A stretch of DNA of 64,000 nucleotides from NCBI RefSeq assembly GCF_025753795.1, contig NZ_JAOWPS010000012.1:1-64000 (forward strand), given 5' to 3'. Origin of the DNA: Mesorhizobium sp. YC-39 (GTDB lineage Bacteria > Pseudomonadota > Alphaproteobacteria > Rhizobiales > Rhizobiaceae). The stretch's first letter is position 1; each line of letters starts with the position of its first letter. Positions 17,590 to 25,965 of this stretch are shown in pieces. A program made the translations under genes and the position numbers. The notes below the pieces were generated by a model. That model searched no databases. It was not told the origin of the DNA and saw only the letters and a program-made list of their open reading frames with translations.

Positions 17590-18996
17590 ATGGATTCAGA
17601 GAGTGTTTGCTACTTGCCGGCAGTTGAACTAGCGGAGCTGTTTCGTATCAAGAAATTGTCTCCAGTCGAATACATGGACGCACTTCTGGCTCGGGTCGCC
17701 GAATTGGAGCCCAAGTTGCACGTCTTTGCTTATCTTGCTGCAGATCGTGCGATGGACGAGGCGAGGAAGGCCGAAGCTGCAATCATGACCGGCGCGCGGG
17801 TCGGCCGACTGCACGGCGTGCCGGCAACCATCAAGGACTTCTCGATTACCAAGGACATGCCGACGCAGTTCGGCAGCAAGATTTTCGCCGGCCATCAGCC
17901 GCACGAGGATACGCAGGTAGTTTCGCGACTTCGTGACGAAGGTGCGATCATTCTTGGCAAGACTGCAGTGCCGGAGTTCGGCTGGACGGGGGTTTCGCGC
18001 AGTCCGCTTACGGGCATTACTAGCAACCCCTGGAAGCTGGGGTATAATGCTGGTGCGTCCTCGGCTGGCGCCGGAGCAGCAGCGGCTGCAGGCATCGGTC
18101 CTTTGCATCAGGGAAGTGACGGAGCAGGATCGATACGGATGCCTGCACACTTCAGTGGAGTTTTTGGACTCAAACCTAGCTTCGGACGGGTGCCATACTC
18201 TCCCCTAGGCACTGATGATCTCTGTTCCCACTCTGGTCCGATAACGCGCACGGTTGGAGACAGTGCACTTATGTTGGAGGTGATCGCAGGTCCCCACTTT
18301 TTGGATCATACAACGCTCGAAGCGGGACCTGCCAACTACCTAAGCCGGCTGCGCCAGGGAGTTAAGGGTAGTCGCATTGCTTATAGCCCGGATTTAGGCG
18401 TTGCGCGCGTAGATCCTGAAGTTGCCTCTTTGGTGAAGGTTGCCGCCGCTCGTTTTGAAGAGCTCGGAGCGAAAGTTGAAGAAGTCGCTACTCCTTGGGC
18501 GAAGGACGGACCAGAGTTGATTCGATTCTTTTGGTCAGCCCATCTAGCGGGTCTCGCACAGTACCTTCCGAAGTGGGAGGAACACATGGACCCCGGGTTG
18601 GTCGCCTGCATCAGAGAGTCCAAGGACATCCGCATCGCAGAGTATCAAGAGATGCGTGAGCGTAAGATGACATACGTGGCCAATATACATCGTTGGTTCC
18701 AGGACTGGGACTTCTTGATTACTCCCTCTGTTTCGGTTGCCGCCTTTCCAGCTGAAAAACTGATGCCAGACCATTGGCCCACGCATCCTTGGGACTGGAT
18801 AATGTGGGCGGAGTTCTCCTACCCGTTCAACATGGCCTGGAATCCGGCCGCCAGCGTACCCTGCGGATTTACTAGTAGCGGCCTGCCGGTTGGTATGCAG
18901 GTCGTTGGTAAGCGCTTCAACGATCTTGGTGTCCTGCAAGCGTCGGCAGCATTTGAGGCACTCCAGCCATGGGCCGACAAGCGCCCGAAGCTTTGA
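17590..18996 (+). CDS. Amidase signature family hydrolase
   Basis: 468-residue GatA-like amidase. Catalytic Lys in PATIKDFSIT (about residue 78), cis-Ser region AGASSAGAGAAAAAG (about 155), and nucleophile Ser in QGSDGAGSIRMPAHF (about 178) form the Ser-cisSer-Lys triad. The usual GGSSGG is changed to AGASSAG, and SDGGGS to SDGAGS, so substrate range may be unusual. Stand-alone gene with its own LysR-type site, so probably part of the same regulon. It may release ammonia or an amine from an amide intermediate or from imported material. Substrate unknown. Confidence 0.82.
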   Translation: MDSESVCYLPAVELAELFRIKKLSPVEYMDALLARVAELEPKLHVFAYLAADRAMDEARKAEAAIMTGARVGRLHGVPATIKDFSITKDMPTQFGSKIFAGHQPHEDTQVVSRLRDEGAIILGKTAVPEFGWTGVSRSPLTGITSNPWKLGYNAGASSAGAGAAAAAGIGPLHQGSDGAGSIRMPAHFSGVFGLKPSFGRVPYSPLGTDDLCSHSGPITRTVGDSALMLEVIAGPHFLDHTTLEAGPANYLSRLRQGVKGSRIAYSPDLGVARVDPEVASLVKVAAARFEELGAKVEEVATPWAKDGPELIRFFWSAHLAGLAQYLPKWEEHMDPGLVACIRESKDIRIAEYQEMRERKMTYVANIHRWFQDWDFLITPSVSVAAFPAEKLMPDHWPTHPWDWIMWAEFSYPFNMAWNPAASVPCGFTSSGLPVGMQVVGKRFNDLGVLQASAAFEALQPWADKRPKL

Positions 18997-19182
18997 CTGA
19001 CTCCACCGCAGAACATGCAGCAGGCCAGCAAGCACGTTTCTCATCGCTGGGAGATACAACCCGAAATTGCCGAGCAGGTGCCGGAGAGGATTCTCTTGGC
19101 GCGCCCCAGCCGTGCGACACGCTGCCTAAACCATGATGCGTTTTAAACAGCTCCTCCAAACGATTTTGTAGGCAGCGATAGT

Positions 19183-19249
19183 CCATCTGAAAACGCGATG
19201 GGAAGAGTTCTAACATTATATTGGCAAGGGACCTTTGACTGACGATAGT
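19183..19249 (+). promoter_or_regulatory. LysR-type site G and promoter of methylaspartate ammonia-lyase 1
   Basis: CCATCTGAAAACGCGATGG (19183-19201), 15 bp, then TATATTGGCAAG; TTGGCA (19221-19226) and GATAGT (19244-19249) form a 17-bp-spaced promoter. Nearly identical to site H before the second lyase. The remainder of 18997-19288 has no gene. Confidence 0.65.
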
Positions 19250-19288
19250 TTGAAATCAGCCGCGTAGCAATTTGAGGAAATCCCAAAA

Positions 19289-20545
19289 ATGTCAGTTGAG
19301 CGAACTGGAGTCCAGATCAAAGAAGTTCTCCTCGCGCCTGGCTTGGGCGGCTCGTTTTATGATGATCAGGCTGCAATTAGAGCAGGCGCCGCACAAGATG
19401 GGTTTTTGTATGTAGGCAAACCACTCACAGAGGGGTTCTTGTCTATCCGCCATCCGGCTTCCAGTCTGAGTATTGGACTCGTTCTCGCCGACGAGGCTAT
19501 CGTCTGGGGCGACATGATGAACGTCCAATATGCAGGAGTGAGCGGTCGCGCTCGCCTCTTCGATGCTGCCAAGATCGCTGATATTACGTCCCGCATCGTA
19601 ATGCCACGGCTTCTTAAAGTGGATGCCTCTAGATTTATCGACTCCTGCACAAGCGTTTTCGAGGCTACCGACAATCAGCGCCTGCCTCTCGCAGTTGAAT
19701 ACGGTGCCAGTCAGGCGCTGCTACGCGCAGCAGCACATATAAAACGACTTACCATGGCGGAGATTGTATGCCAGGAGTTCAATTTGCCGGTGCCGAAAAA
19801 GCGGGTGCCGATCTACGCGCAGAGTGGTGACGATCGCAAACTCAACGTTGACAAGATGATCTTGAAATCCGTCGACGTCTTACCGCACGGCCTGATTAAT
19901 TCTCGAGAGAAATTCGGCGTTGGTGGCGAGACTTTTGTAGAGTTTGTGAAGTGGGTTGCAGCGCGGACGAAGCAGATTGGTCAGCCGGGCTATCACCCAG
20001 TGCTACATTTCGATGTCTATGGCTGGATCGGATTAGAGTTTGGACTCGACCCGCAACGCATTGCCGATTTCATCTCAAGGCTTTCTGAGACTGTTCCGGA
20101 CTTATTACTTAACATAGAATCTCCGGCGGATTTTGGGTCTACGCAAGCCCAGATCGAAAACTACGCTAAGATTGTCAGAATTCTTGACAACCGAGGAGTC
20201 AACACCCGCATCTGCGTAGATGAACAGTGCAATACACTCGAGGACATTCGCCAATTTGCAGAGGCTCGTGCTGCTCACATCGTACAAATCAAGACACCCG
20301 ACGTAGGGTCGATTGCTGATACCGCGCGGGCTGTATTGATTTGCAAAAAAAATAACGTGGGCGCCTTTGTGGGCGGAAGTGCTACGGAGACTGATCTTTC
20401 CGCCCGCGCAACTGTTCATGTATCTGTTGCGACGCAGGCTGACATGATGCTTGCAAAGCCCGGACTAGGAGTTGACGAAGGAGTGTCGGTGGTTGGGAAC
20501 GAGCAGAGCCGTTTGTTTGCCATGCTAGATCGGCGGCGCCATTAG
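19289..20545 (+). CDS. mal: Methylaspartate ammonia-lyase, copy 1
   Basis: 418-residue enolase-superfamily enzyme that eliminates ammonia from (2S,3S)-3-methylaspartate to give mesaconate. Conserved parts: QSGDDRKLNVDKMILKSVDV followed by LPHGLIN (catalytic His), metal ligands in HFDVYGWIG, NIESPADFG and CVDEQCNT, and the catalytic Lys in VQIKTPDVGSIADT. Length is standard. Start ATG 19289 gives MSVERTGVQIKEVLL. It is the more AT-rich of two paralogues that share sequence and promoter. Glutamate mutase, the usual source of methylaspartate, is not in the window. Confidence 0.9.
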   Translation: MSVERTGVQIKEVLLAPGLGGSFYDDQAAIRAGAAQDGFLYVGKPLTEGFLSIRHPASSLSIGLVLADEAIVWGDMMNVQYAGVSGRARLFDAAKIADITSRIVMPRLLKVDASRFIDSCTSVFEATDNQRLPLAVEYGASQALLRAAAHIKRLTMAEIVCQEFNLPVPKKRVPIYAQSGDDRKLNVDKMILKSVDVLPHGLINSREKFGVGGETFVEFVKWVAARTKQIGQPGYHPVLHFDVYGWIGLEFGLDPQRIADFISRLSETVPDLLLNIESPADFGSTQAQIENYAKIVRILDNRGVNTRICVDEQCNTLEDIRQFAEARAAHIVQIKTPDVGSIADTARAVLICKKNNVGAFVGGSATETDLSARATVHVSVATQADMMLAKPGLGVDEGVSVVGNEQSRLFAMLDRRRH

Positions 20546-21158
20546 TTTTCCTATCAAACTTGTGGTCGATGCAAAGCAGAGGTTTCTGATAAGCGAGGAT
20601 ACAGTCAAGAGGTTAGTAATCATGCGTTCTTTTTTTGAGCCTGCTTGGCAGAATCACCACCTCGTTCAGCTGCACTATTTGGCGCACAGGTGGATTTGCC
20701 TATTCAGAAGCCGAAGATAAGCAGACCAAACCGGATCGCAAGGTTGGAATTGATGTATCGTTGTACTGGTTGAATTAAGTGTGGTCTAACGAACGCCATT
20801 CACGGAGGGATTTGACGTCGTGGTAGCGGTTATTGCGTTGCTTGCGGTGGCGTCAGCCGTGCGATGGCACCCGCATGGGTGGTGTGCTGAGAGTTCTCCA
20901 AATTCGCTGAGACACGGCGGTCACGACAGGCTGTGATGACTAATGACTGAGATCTCGGAAATCGTTAGCGCTAGCCGAGCTTCCGCGACCTGTTCTCGGT
21001 GCGAGTCTCGAATCGACTGCTCCGCTCATCCAGACCGCGGTACTGCGCCTAAGGGAGCATGCGTATCTCGTCCCGAGCACATCCGGCGAAAAAACTTCCA
21101 GCACCCGGGCCACCGGCACAAACAGCGGCGCCACCGATTCCCTTCTGGCAGCCGCCGG
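20546..21158. other. Intergenic stretch between the two lyase genes, no gene seen
   Basis: About 610 bp with no convincing frame. The last 70 bp run into a block that is also present before copy 1 (site G/H region), so part of this gap reflects the duplication. The rest looks like decayed sequence. Confidence 0.4.
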
Positions 21159-21225
21159 CCATCTGAAAACACGATGGCAAGGTCCGGGACATTATATTGG
21201 CGAAGCCAACGTCAAGTGGCGCATG
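21159..21225 (+). promoter_or_regulatory. LysR-type site H and promoter of methylaspartate ammonia-lyase 2
   Basis: CCATCTGAAAACACGATGG (21159-21177), 15 bp, then TATATTGGCGAA; TTGGCG at 21197-21202, 29 bp from the palindrome centre. The -10 candidate (CGCATG/GCATGA, around 21220-21226) is mediocre. It would drive the lyase, CoA-transferase and probably the CitE-like gene. Confidence 0.62.
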
Positions 21226-21226
21226 A

Positions 21227-22543
21227 TTGGGCGATAAGGGAAACTACATTCGCCATAAACGTAGTCCGACAGAAATCGAGCAAAACGAAGTGCAAATCAA
21301 AGATGTCCTGCTGGCGCCTGGCAACGGCGCCTTCTTTTATGACGATCAGGCCGCTATACGTGCTGGGGCTGGCCAGGACGGCTTCATCTATGTCGGCAAG
21401 CCTTTGACGCCTGGCTTCCGCACTATCCGTGTTCCGGCAGCTTGCTTATCCGTTGGGCTTGTCCTGGAAGACGACACAGTCGCCTGGGGCGACATGATGG
21501 GCGTGCAGTATTCCGGGGCCGGCGGGCGTGACCCGTTGTTTGACGCCGCAGAGATTAAGGATCTGACGTCACGTGTTGTTGTACCTCGGCTCCTGAATGT
21601 TGATCCGTCCCGATTTTTGGCGGCCTGTTCCAGTGCCTTCGAGCTCCATGATGGGGAACGACTTCCACTGTCCATCGAATATGGCGTGAGCCAAGCCCTT
21701 TTGTGCGCTGCTGCCCATGCCGCGCGCAGCACGATGGCGGAGGTTATTTGTACAGAATTTGGCCTATCCATGCCGCATCGTCGTGTCCCGATTTATTGTC
21801 AGAGCGGTGACGCCCGTGAAATCAACGTCGATAAAATGATTTTGAAGGGGGTCGATGTGCTCCCACACGGCCTCATCAATTCGCGCAGCAAATTCGGCGT
21901 CGGAGGGGAAACTTTTCTGGATTTCGTCAGATGGGTGGCGCACCGCGTCAAGCAAATCGGCCAACCAGGCTATCATCCGGTGCTGCATTTCGACGTTTAC
22001 GGTTGGATCGGCATGGAGATCGGTCTCGACGTTCAGCGCATCGCGGACTTCATCAGCAAGGTTGCTGATGAAGTTCCGGAGCTCACGGTGAATATCGAAT
22101 CTCCAGCCGACTTCGGTTCTACCTCGGCGCAAGTCGACAACTATGCGCAGATCGTCGGCATTCTGGACGCGCGTGCGTCGCGTGCGCGCATCGTTGTCGA
22201 TGAACGCTGCAACACACTTGAGGACGTGCGTCTATTTGCGGAAGCGAAGGCGACCCATCTCGTGCAGATCAAGACGCCGGACGTGGGCTCGATCGCCGAT
22301 AGCGCCCGCGCAGTGCTTCTCTGCAAAGAGAACAACGTGGGCGCCTATGTGGGAGGCAGCTGCAGCGAGACGGATCTCTCCGCGCGGGCGACGGTTCACA
22401 TTTCGGTGGCAACGCAGGCGGACATGATGCTCGCGAAACCAGGCATGGGCGTCGACGAAGGTCTTTCCATTGTCGGGAATGAGCAAAATCGGTTGCTCGC
22501 TATGCTTGATCGACGTCGGGAACAGAATTTGAAAGCCGCTTAG
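21227..22543 (+). CDS. mal: Methylaspartate ammonia-lyase, copy 2
   Basis: Up to 438 residues, same family and same motifs as copy 1 (DVLPHGLINSRSKFGVGGET, FDVYGWIGMEIG, NIESPADFGS, VDERCNTLEDV, VQIKTPDVGSIADS). The start is uncertain: the long frame begins with TTG 21227; GTG 21290 (VQIKDVLLAPG) would give about 417 residues, matching copy 1 better. Third positions are GC-richer than in copy 1. Followed after 12 bp by the CoA-transferase, so this copy, not copy 1, is in the degradative operon. Two paralogues in tandem suggest either dosage or different substrates (for example threo/erythro or N-substituted methylaspartate). Confidence 0.88.
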   Translation: MGDKGNYIRHKRSPTEIEQNEVQIKDVLLAPGNGAFFYDDQAAIRAGAGQDGFIYVGKPLTPGFRTIRVPAACLSVGLVLEDDTVAWGDMMGVQYSGAGGRDPLFDAAEIKDLTSRVVVPRLLNVDPSRFLAACSSAFELHDGERLPLSIEYGVSQALLCAAAHAARSTMAEVICTEFGLSMPHRRVPIYCQSGDAREINVDKMILKGVDVLPHGLINSRSKFGVGGETFLDFVRWVAHRVKQIGQPGYHPVLHFDVYGWIGMEIGLDVQRIADFISKVADEVPELTVNIESPADFGSTSAQVDNYAQIVGILDARASRARIVVDERCNTLEDVRLFAEAKATHLVQIKTPDVGSIADSARAVLLCKENNVGAYVGGSCSETDLSARATVHISVATQADMMLAKPGMGVDEGLSIVGNEQNRLLAMLDRRREQNLKAA

Positions 22544-22555
22544 GAAGCGCTCCTT

Positions 22556-23689
22556 ATGAAGAACAGTCTCAAGGACATCACGGTTGTGGCGGTAGAACAG
22601 GCCGTCGCAGCGCCCTACGCGTCGTCTCGCCTTGCAGATGCCGGCGCCCGGGTGATCAAGGTGGAAAGGCCCGACGGGGATTTTGCGCGAAACTACGACA
22701 AGTTGGTGCGGGGGCAGAGCGCTTACTTCGTCTGGCTCAACCGGGGTAAGGAGTCAATCTGTCTGGACCTGAGGTTGGAGGCCGATCGCACCGTCCTGAA
22801 CACGATCATTGCCAGTGCAGACGTCTTTATCCAGAATCTGAAGCCGGGCAGCATCGAAAAACTGGGTTTTGGGTCTGCTGATCTCCGTCGACGAGATCCG
22901 CGGCTGATCACTTGCGACATTTCTGGTTTCGGAGAGACAGGCCCGTACTCCCATTTGAAGGCCTACGATCTGATCGTGCAGGCCGAAACAGGTCTATGCG
23001 CTATCACCGGCAACCAACAGGGGCCCGCGCGTGTAGGGGTTTCGGTTTGCGATATCTCGGCGGGCATGACAGCGCACAGCGCCATTCTTCAGGCGCTGTA
23101 TCATCGCGAGGTCACCGGAGAAGGGACAGGCATCCAGGTGTCACTGTTCGATGCCGTCGCCGACTGGATGAACGTGCCGGTTCTGCAACACGACTACAGC
23201 GGTTATCGCACGGTCCGCGCCGGCGTGAAACATCCGTCGCTGGCGCCATATGGCGCCTATCGGTGCGCCGACGGCAAAGAGGTCATCTTTTCGGTTCAAA
23301 ATGACCGCGAATGGGTGAATTTTTGCGAGAAGTTCCTGAAGCAACCTGGGCTTGCACGCACACCTGGTTTTGCTGACAACATGGAACGCCTCGGTCACCG
23401 TGCGCAACTTGATGAGATCATTGAACGGCGGTTTTCTGAACTTTCCTGCCACGAAGCAATGCGTGAGCTTGAGGCGGCCGGCCTGGCATATGGGCGACTG
23501 AACGAAGTGGTGGATGTTTCAAGGCATCCGCACGTTCGCAGGGTTGCGGTTGGCACACCTGAGGGAACTGTCGAGACGATAGCGCCAGCGGCGATCTTCA
23601 ACTCGGAGGGCCCCTCGCTACGGCCAGTTCCGGCTCTTGGTGCTCATACCGAGGCTATCCGCGAGGAGGTTATGGGGCTTTTGCGCTAA
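22556..23689 (+). CDS. Family III CoA-transferase (probably citramalate/mesaconate)
   Basis: 377-residue CaiB/BaiF-type CoA-transferase: N-terminal VEQAVAAPYASSRLADAGARV, NRGKESICLDL, and the catalytic Asp in HLKAYDLIVQAETGL (about residue 145), with SVCDISAGM downstream. These enzymes move CoA from succinyl-CoA to a dicarboxylate. Sitting between methylaspartate ammonia-lyase and a CitE-like lyase, it most likely activates (S)-citramalate, or alternatively mesaconate as in the haloarchaeal methylaspartate cycle. Because a class I fumarase/mesaconase is nearby and no mesaconyl-CoA hydratase is seen, citramalate is favoured. Confidence 0.85.
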   Translation: MKNSLKDITVVAVEQAVAAPYASSRLADAGARVIKVERPDGDFARNYDKLVRGQSAYFVWLNRGKESICLDLRLEADRTVLNTIIASADVFIQNLKPGSIEKLGFGSADLRRRDPRLITCDISGFGETGPYSHLKAYDLIVQAETGLCAITGNQQGPARVGVSVCDISAGMTAHSAILQALYHREVTGEGTGIQVSLFDAVADWMNVPVLQHDYSGYRTVRAGVKHPSLAPYGAYRCADGKEVIFSVQNDREWVNFCEKFLKQPGLARTPGFADNMERLGHRAQLDEIIERRFSELSCHEAMRELEAAGLAYGRLNEVVDVSRHPHVRRVAVGTPEGTVETIAPAAIFNSEGPSLRPVPALGAHTEAIREEVMGLLR

Positions 23690-23810
23690 GTCACCGCGGC
23701 AGCGTGAGTGCGCTACTCGTTGCCGTGAGTGCGCTCGCGATTTACGCAAAGCCGGCAGACCCCAAAACATTTCAGCGCACCGGCGACTCAGCAAGCTCGG
23801 AGTCAGTTCG

Positions 23811-24707
23811 ATGATCGAGGACAATGTTCCGGTAGTTGAAAGCACGATGTCTGTACCGCGCTGGAGATCCCTGCTCTTCGTTCCTTCTCACGTTCCGCGC
23901 TTTGTGGAGACGGCCCATGAGCGGGGTGCCGATGGCGTCATACTCGACCTCGAGGACTCCGTTCCGCAGCAACAGAAGGGTGAGGCACGCAAGCAGCTTC
24001 CTGAGTCCGTTGCAAAGGTGGCCCGCAAGGGCGCCTCTGTTTTAGTGCGCGTGAATCGTGGTTTGCGCGCTTTGGCGGCTGATCTTGATGCAGCGGTGAT
24101 GGCGGATGTTGACGCGCTTGTTCTTCCGAAGACGGATTCGGCAGAGTGGGTATTAGAGATCGCGAATGCGGTTTCAGAACTTGAACGGGAAAGAAATCTT
24201 GCACCGGGAGGCATCCGGTTCCTTGCCCAGATCGAGACCCCGGGCGCCTTGCAAAGGCTCGCGGCCATTGCGTCGGCGCATCCAAGGATGGTCGCAATGA
24301 CCCTTGGTCCTGAAGACTTCAGTGCCGCAGTTGGCGGCGCCCCGGAATTCGACCTTCTCTTGACGCCGAACCTTTCTGTTCTTTTTGCCGCCCGTGCGGC
24401 CGGGTTGCTCCCGCTAGGCTTCGTAGGGAGCATCAGCGAGTTCTCCGACACTCATAAACTTCGTAAAGCCGCGGCACATGCGCGGCGGCTTGGCTTTGCC
24501 GGAGCGTTGGCGATCCATCCTACACAGGTGGCCATATTCAATGAGGCTTTCTCGCCAAGCGCCCAGGAAATCGAGTGGGCCCATAAAGTCGTCGCGGCGG
24601 AAAATGATGCCGCCACGCGTGGACTGTCCGCATTCTCGTTGAATGGCAAAATGATCGATCCGCCAGTGGTGCGGCGCGCCCACGAGATCCTCGCTCTCCA
24701 GCAATAG
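23811..24707 (+). CDS. CitE-like acyl-CoA lyase (probable citramalyl-CoA lyase)
   Basis: 298-residue HpcH/HpaI-CitE family protein from ATG 23811 (MIEDNVPVVES). TIM-barrel motifs: RSLLFVPSHVPRFVETA, GVILDLEDSVPQ (metal-site Asp/Glu), VRVNRG, FLAQIETPGALQRLAAIA, MTLGPEDFSAAVGG, and GALAIHPTQVAIFNEAFSPS with the C-terminal lid. Expected reaction here: citramalyl-CoA to acetyl-CoA plus pyruvate (or beta-methylmalyl-CoA to propionyl-CoA plus glyoxylate). A 121-bp spacer after the CoA-transferase holds a short direct repeat (GTGAGTGCGCT twice) but no LysR-type site, so it is probably in the same transcript. Confidence 0.83.
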   Translation: MIEDNVPVVESTMSVPRWRSLLFVPSHVPRFVETAHERGADGVILDLEDSVPQQQKGEARKQLPESVAKVARKGASVLVRVNRGLRALAADLDAAVMADVDALVLPKTDSAEWVLEIANAVSELERERNLAPGGIRFLAQIETPGALQRLAAIASAHPRMVAMTLGPEDFSAAVGGAPEFDLLLTPNLSVLFAARAAGLLPLGFVGSISEFSDTHKLRKAAAHARRLGFAGALAIHPTQVAIFNEAFSPSAQEIEWAHKVVAAENDAATRGLSAFSLNGKMIDPPVVRRAHEILALQQ

Positions 24708-24774
24708 CCGAGCCTATAATCAGCGGCCGGACAGGCTGTTTTGGAACTTGTGCGACAGTTTTGTGGCTTGCCTG

Positions 24775-24793
24775 CCATCTCGTTTCGAGATAG
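24775..24793 (+). promoter_or_regulatory. LysR-type site J in front of the lysR gene (probable autoregulation)
   Basis: CCATCTCGTTTCGAGATAG: ATCTCG-TTT-CGAGAT is a perfect inverted repeat and again ATC-N9-GAT/T-N11-A. It lies 45 bp upstream of the preferred start codon and lacks the downstream TTGAC box at 29-30 bp seen at the other sites, as expected if it serves repression of the regulator's own gene. Confidence 0.55.
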
Positions 24794-24837
24794 ATATAAG
24801 AGTACCGGGGAACACGCCCCGGGTGGATTTCTTCATC

Positions 24838-25764
24838 GTGGACATCAGGCAGTTAAGATACTTTGTCGGCGTCGTCGAAGCCGGCAGTTTCACGAAGGCA
24901 GCTGCGACCCTCAACGTTGCTCAAAGCGCTCTAAGCCTGCATGTGCGTCAACTGGAGGAAGGATTCGGCACCCAGTTGCTGGTCCGCGACAGGACCGGTG
25001 TGAGCGTCACGGCGTCGGGAGACAAGCTGCTCGAGCGCGCGCGGGTTATTCTGAAGGAAATTCAGCTCACCGAGGCCGAACTGACCAACTCAGTGGCTGC
25101 TCCTTCCGGAGAGGTGACCATCGGCATTCCCTCCGGAGCCGCTCGCGTCCTTAGTGGTCCCCTGATTGAATCGGTAAGAAACGAATTGCCGAGAATCTCG
25201 CTTAAAATGATCGAGGGCATGACCGGACCGCTCGAGGAGTGGATGGCTGCTGGCCGATTCAATCTGGCTGTCCTTTACCGAACTGCCGAGAGCGTGGGGC
25301 AAATGACGGTGCTGGCCCGCGAAGAGTTTTGCCTGGTGGTCCCGCCGGGCCAACCGCCTTTCGAAGATTCGATACGGCTGGCCGACCTGCACGCATTTCC
25401 GCTGGCGGTTCCCATGCGCAACAACAATGTCCGGCGTTCTGTGGCGGACGTCGTTGCCCAGCACGGCTGTGTTCTGGACGTCAGATTCGAAGTCGACTCC
25501 CTTTCTACGATCATCGATATGGTCATGGAGGGAAAGGCCTATTCCATCCTTACCCCGTCGGCCATCCAGAAAGAGGCCTCTCAAGGCCAGGTGCGAACGG
25601 TTAAAATCATTGATCCAGTGATCACCCGTTCCGTTGTGCTCGCCGTAAACCCTAAAGACGAGCGCTCTCCGGCGGTCTCCGCGGTCCGCAAGCTGATTCC
25701 CAAAGTCGTAAGGACTTTGATAGAGAGCAAGCACTGGTCCGCCACGGTTCCAGACCGGGTCTAG
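24838..25764 (+). CDS. LysR-family transcriptional regulator
   Basis: 308 residues from GTG 24838. The N-terminal winged helix is clear (IRQLRYFVGVVEAGSFTKAA, then LNVAQSALSLHVRQLEE), followed by the two-lobed effector-binding domain (GEVTIGIPSGAARVLSGPLI onward). Overall like Nac/CynR-group LysR proteins, not NodD. An upstream TTG (24748) would put palindrome J inside the gene, so GTG 24838 is preferred. It is the only LysR protein in the window, lies in the middle of the catabolic locus, and ATC-N9-GAT is a classical LysR target, hence the likely master regulator of sites A-J. The inducer is unknown, perhaps an amino-acid intermediate. Confidence 0.85.
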   Translation: MDIRQLRYFVGVVEAGSFTKAAATLNVAQSALSLHVRQLEEGFGTQLLVRDRTGVSVTASGDKLLERARVILKEIQLTEAELTNSVAAPSGEVTIGIPSGAARVLSGPLIESVRNELPRISLKMIEGMTGPLEEWMAAGRFNLAVLYRTAESVGQMTVLAREEFCLVVPPGQPPFEDSIRLADLHAFPLAVPMRNNNVRRSVADVVAQHGCVLDVRFEVDSLSTIIDMVMEGKAYSILTPSAIQKEASQGQVRTVKIIDPVITRSVVLAVNPKDERSPAVSAVRKLIPKVVRTLIESKHWSATVPDRV

Positions 25765-25825
25765 GAAATCCCAAGCTACGTTCTTTCCAGTACTATTCGT
25801 TCTTCGCGACTGCTTGAGCGGTCGC

Positions 25826-25893
25826 AATCTGGCTTCGAGATGGTTTTGGGCGACAATCGATATTTGACCGCATGCCACTATCGCGATGAAATC
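25826..25893 (+). promoter_or_regulatory. LysR-type site I and promoter of the ALDH-mesaconase operon
   Basis: CAATCTGGCTTCGAGATGG (25826-25844; ATC-N9-GAT, ATCT...AGAT palindrome), 15 bp, GATATTTGACCG with TTGACC at 25865-25870 (30 bp from centre) and TGAAAT at 25888-25893 with 17-bp spacing. One of the best complete promoters of the series. Confidence 0.65.
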
Positions 25894-25965
25894 GCAGGGG
25901 AGCGAGGCACGGTTCGGATATCGGCCGTTGTCGTACCTTGCAAATACAGCAAAGCGGAGCATGCG

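Noticed and set aside
22556..24707. Methylaspartate cycle (mesaconyl-CoA to glyoxylate plus propionyl-CoA) as the pathway
   Set aside because: No mesaconyl-CoA hydratase or glutamate mutase is present, while a mesaconase-type fumarase is; the citramalate route fits better, though the cycle is not excluded by sequence alone.
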